DNA of 64,000 nt, from assembly GCA_034437655.1 (NCBI GenBank), contig DAOTTU010000038.1, positions 1-64,000 of the forward strand, read 5' to 3'. The position numbers and the translations under genes are program-made. Origin of the DNA: J027 sp034437655 (GTDB lineage: Bacteria > Chloroflexota > Anaerolineae > Aggregatilineales > J027). Below the pieces are notes generated by a model that did not search any database, was not told the DNA's origin, and saw only the letters and a program-made list of their open reading frames with translations. Shown here piece after piece: positions 63,294-64,000 of the stretch; positions within the stretch are counted from its first letter, which is position 1, and each line of letters opens with the position of its first letter.

Positions 63294-64000
63294 CTATTCT
63301 GGTACTGTAAGCGGATACCCTGTGTCGGGTAATCCTGTTGCCACAGGTAGCAGGATAGTCACAGTTTGAAAGATGCCATTGTCGCCTGTGACGGTCGCTG
63401 TGTTGACGAAAAAACCATCTGCTGGACTTTGTTGAACAGTGGTGGTGATCTGCACTTCGACAGAAGCACCCGGGCTGAGTGCGGCGATTTGCACGACAAC
63501 CGTTTGTCCCTCCACAGTGACATTACCCTGGGTGGTTGTGACGGCGTCGATCGTCAGTAATGCAGAGACCTGATCTGTCAGGACCAGATTTTGCAGGGTG
63601 GTACTGGTGTTATTCTGTAGCGTGATGATCCAGATGATCTGCTCATCAGGCAACCCAAGCACGCCGGGGGCCAATTCAGCCATCTTGTTGAGGTTGATGA
63701 CCGGGCCCACGGCTGGTGTTGCAGTCGGTGGCGGTTCGGCTGTAACTTCGACGTCATCCGGGATAACGGTGAAGCTAAAGGTGAGGTCATCGCCGGGTGT
63801 GCCATCGGCGTTGCCATCCAGCGGCGTGGGGTCGCCATCGGTGTCGGTAATGTTGGCCGCAATAAGCGTGGCGGTGATGGTTTCGCCGGGGGCAAAGTCG
63901 GTGTCAGGGTTGAGGGTGTAGGTGGTGCCCGCCCCGCTGACGGTCGCGGTGAGAGTACCGCTTAGGTCGCCAGCCAGCGAAAACGATGCCTGTGAAAACG
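63294..64000 (-). CDS. Surface protein with Big_5-like and DUF11 domains, C-terminal part
   Basis: The frame is open from the right edge of the window to the stop at 63294, giving 235 residues with the N-terminus missing. The first about 75 visible residues form an Ig-like domain of the Big_5 type (LNPDTDFAPGETITATL, then a Gly/Asp-rich loop, then LTFSFTV). A Pro/Thr-rich linker follows, then a DUF11-type domain (IIWIITLQNNTSTTLQNLVL). The last 12 residues contain LPDTG (63318-63332) followed by only seven residues and no membrane helix, so it is not a classical sortase substrate. Confidence 0.75.
   Translation of the reverse strand, partial: FSQASFSLAGDLSGTLTATVSGAGTTYTLNPDTDFAPGETITATLIAANITDTDGDPTPLDGNADGTPGDDLTFSFTVIPDDVEVTAEPPPTATPAVGPVINLNKMAELAPGVLGLPDEQIIWIITLQNNTSTTLQNLVLTDQVSALLTIDAVTTTQGNVTVEGQTVVVQIAALSPGASVEVQITTTVQQSPADGFFVNTATVTGDNGIFQTVTILLPVATGLPDTGYPLTVPE

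Overview
The window comes from a bacteriochlorophyll-making bacterium, most likely a phototrophic member of the Chloroflexota (filamentous anoxygenic phototroph type). Reasons: chlorophyllide a reductase subunits (bchY, bchZ), a PucC/BCD-family transporter and all three Mg-chelatase subunits (bchI, bchH, bchD) sit beside a quinone-binding subunit of Alternative Complex III (ActF), and the rest of the gene style fits that phylum (giant secreted PKD/repeat proteins, proline/threonine-rich linkers, DUF11 proteins, citramalate synthase in the leucine cluster). No rRNA, tRNA, CRISPR or insertion sequence was found.

Layout. 1-5.3 kb (+): end of bchY, bchZ, pucC, a lipoprotein, a 51-residue membrane peptide, a terminator, then an alpha/beta hydrolase. 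5.4-9.3 kb (-): a 30-residue membrane peptide, a geranylgeranyl reductase (probable BchP), a methyltransferase, a doubtful 64-residue ORF and actF. 9.3-10.0 kb: a repeat-rich divergent control region with a CRP-type palindrome. 10.0-20.6 kb (+): bchI-bchH-bchD with 8-base overlaps, running 4 bases later into two Dpp-type permease genes and then a Tat-exported solute-binding protein. 20.8-34.3 kb: a mixed block (hydroxyacid dehydrogenase, 5'-nucleotidase-like protein, small export protein, hydrolases, glycosyltransferase, GH13 enzyme, TlpA-like thioredoxin, ABC exporter, SulP transporter).

34.4-46.8 kb (+): a branched-chain amino acid cluster, ilvB-ilvN-(secreted protein)-ilvC-leuA-leuC-leuD-cimA-leuB. 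It is preceded by an unlisted 41-codon ORF extremely rich in Leu/Val/Ile codons followed by a strong terminator, the architecture of a transcription attenuator. Having leuA and cimA with one leuCDB set implies leucine and (by the citramalate route) isoleucine synthesis share enzymes.

47.0-49.7 kb (+): a partner-switching module (two STAS proteins, PP2C phosphatase, RsbW-type kinase, lone receiver domain) with no sigma factor. 50.2-62.3 kb (+): one gene for a 4042-residue secreted protein with a Pro/Glu/Thr-rich stalk, PKD-like domains, about 20 repeats of roughly 98 residues with paired cysteines, and a C-terminal TolB-like propeller. 62.4-64.0 kb (-): NAD(P)H-hydrate epimerase and the C-terminal part of a second surface protein ending in an LPDTG motif.
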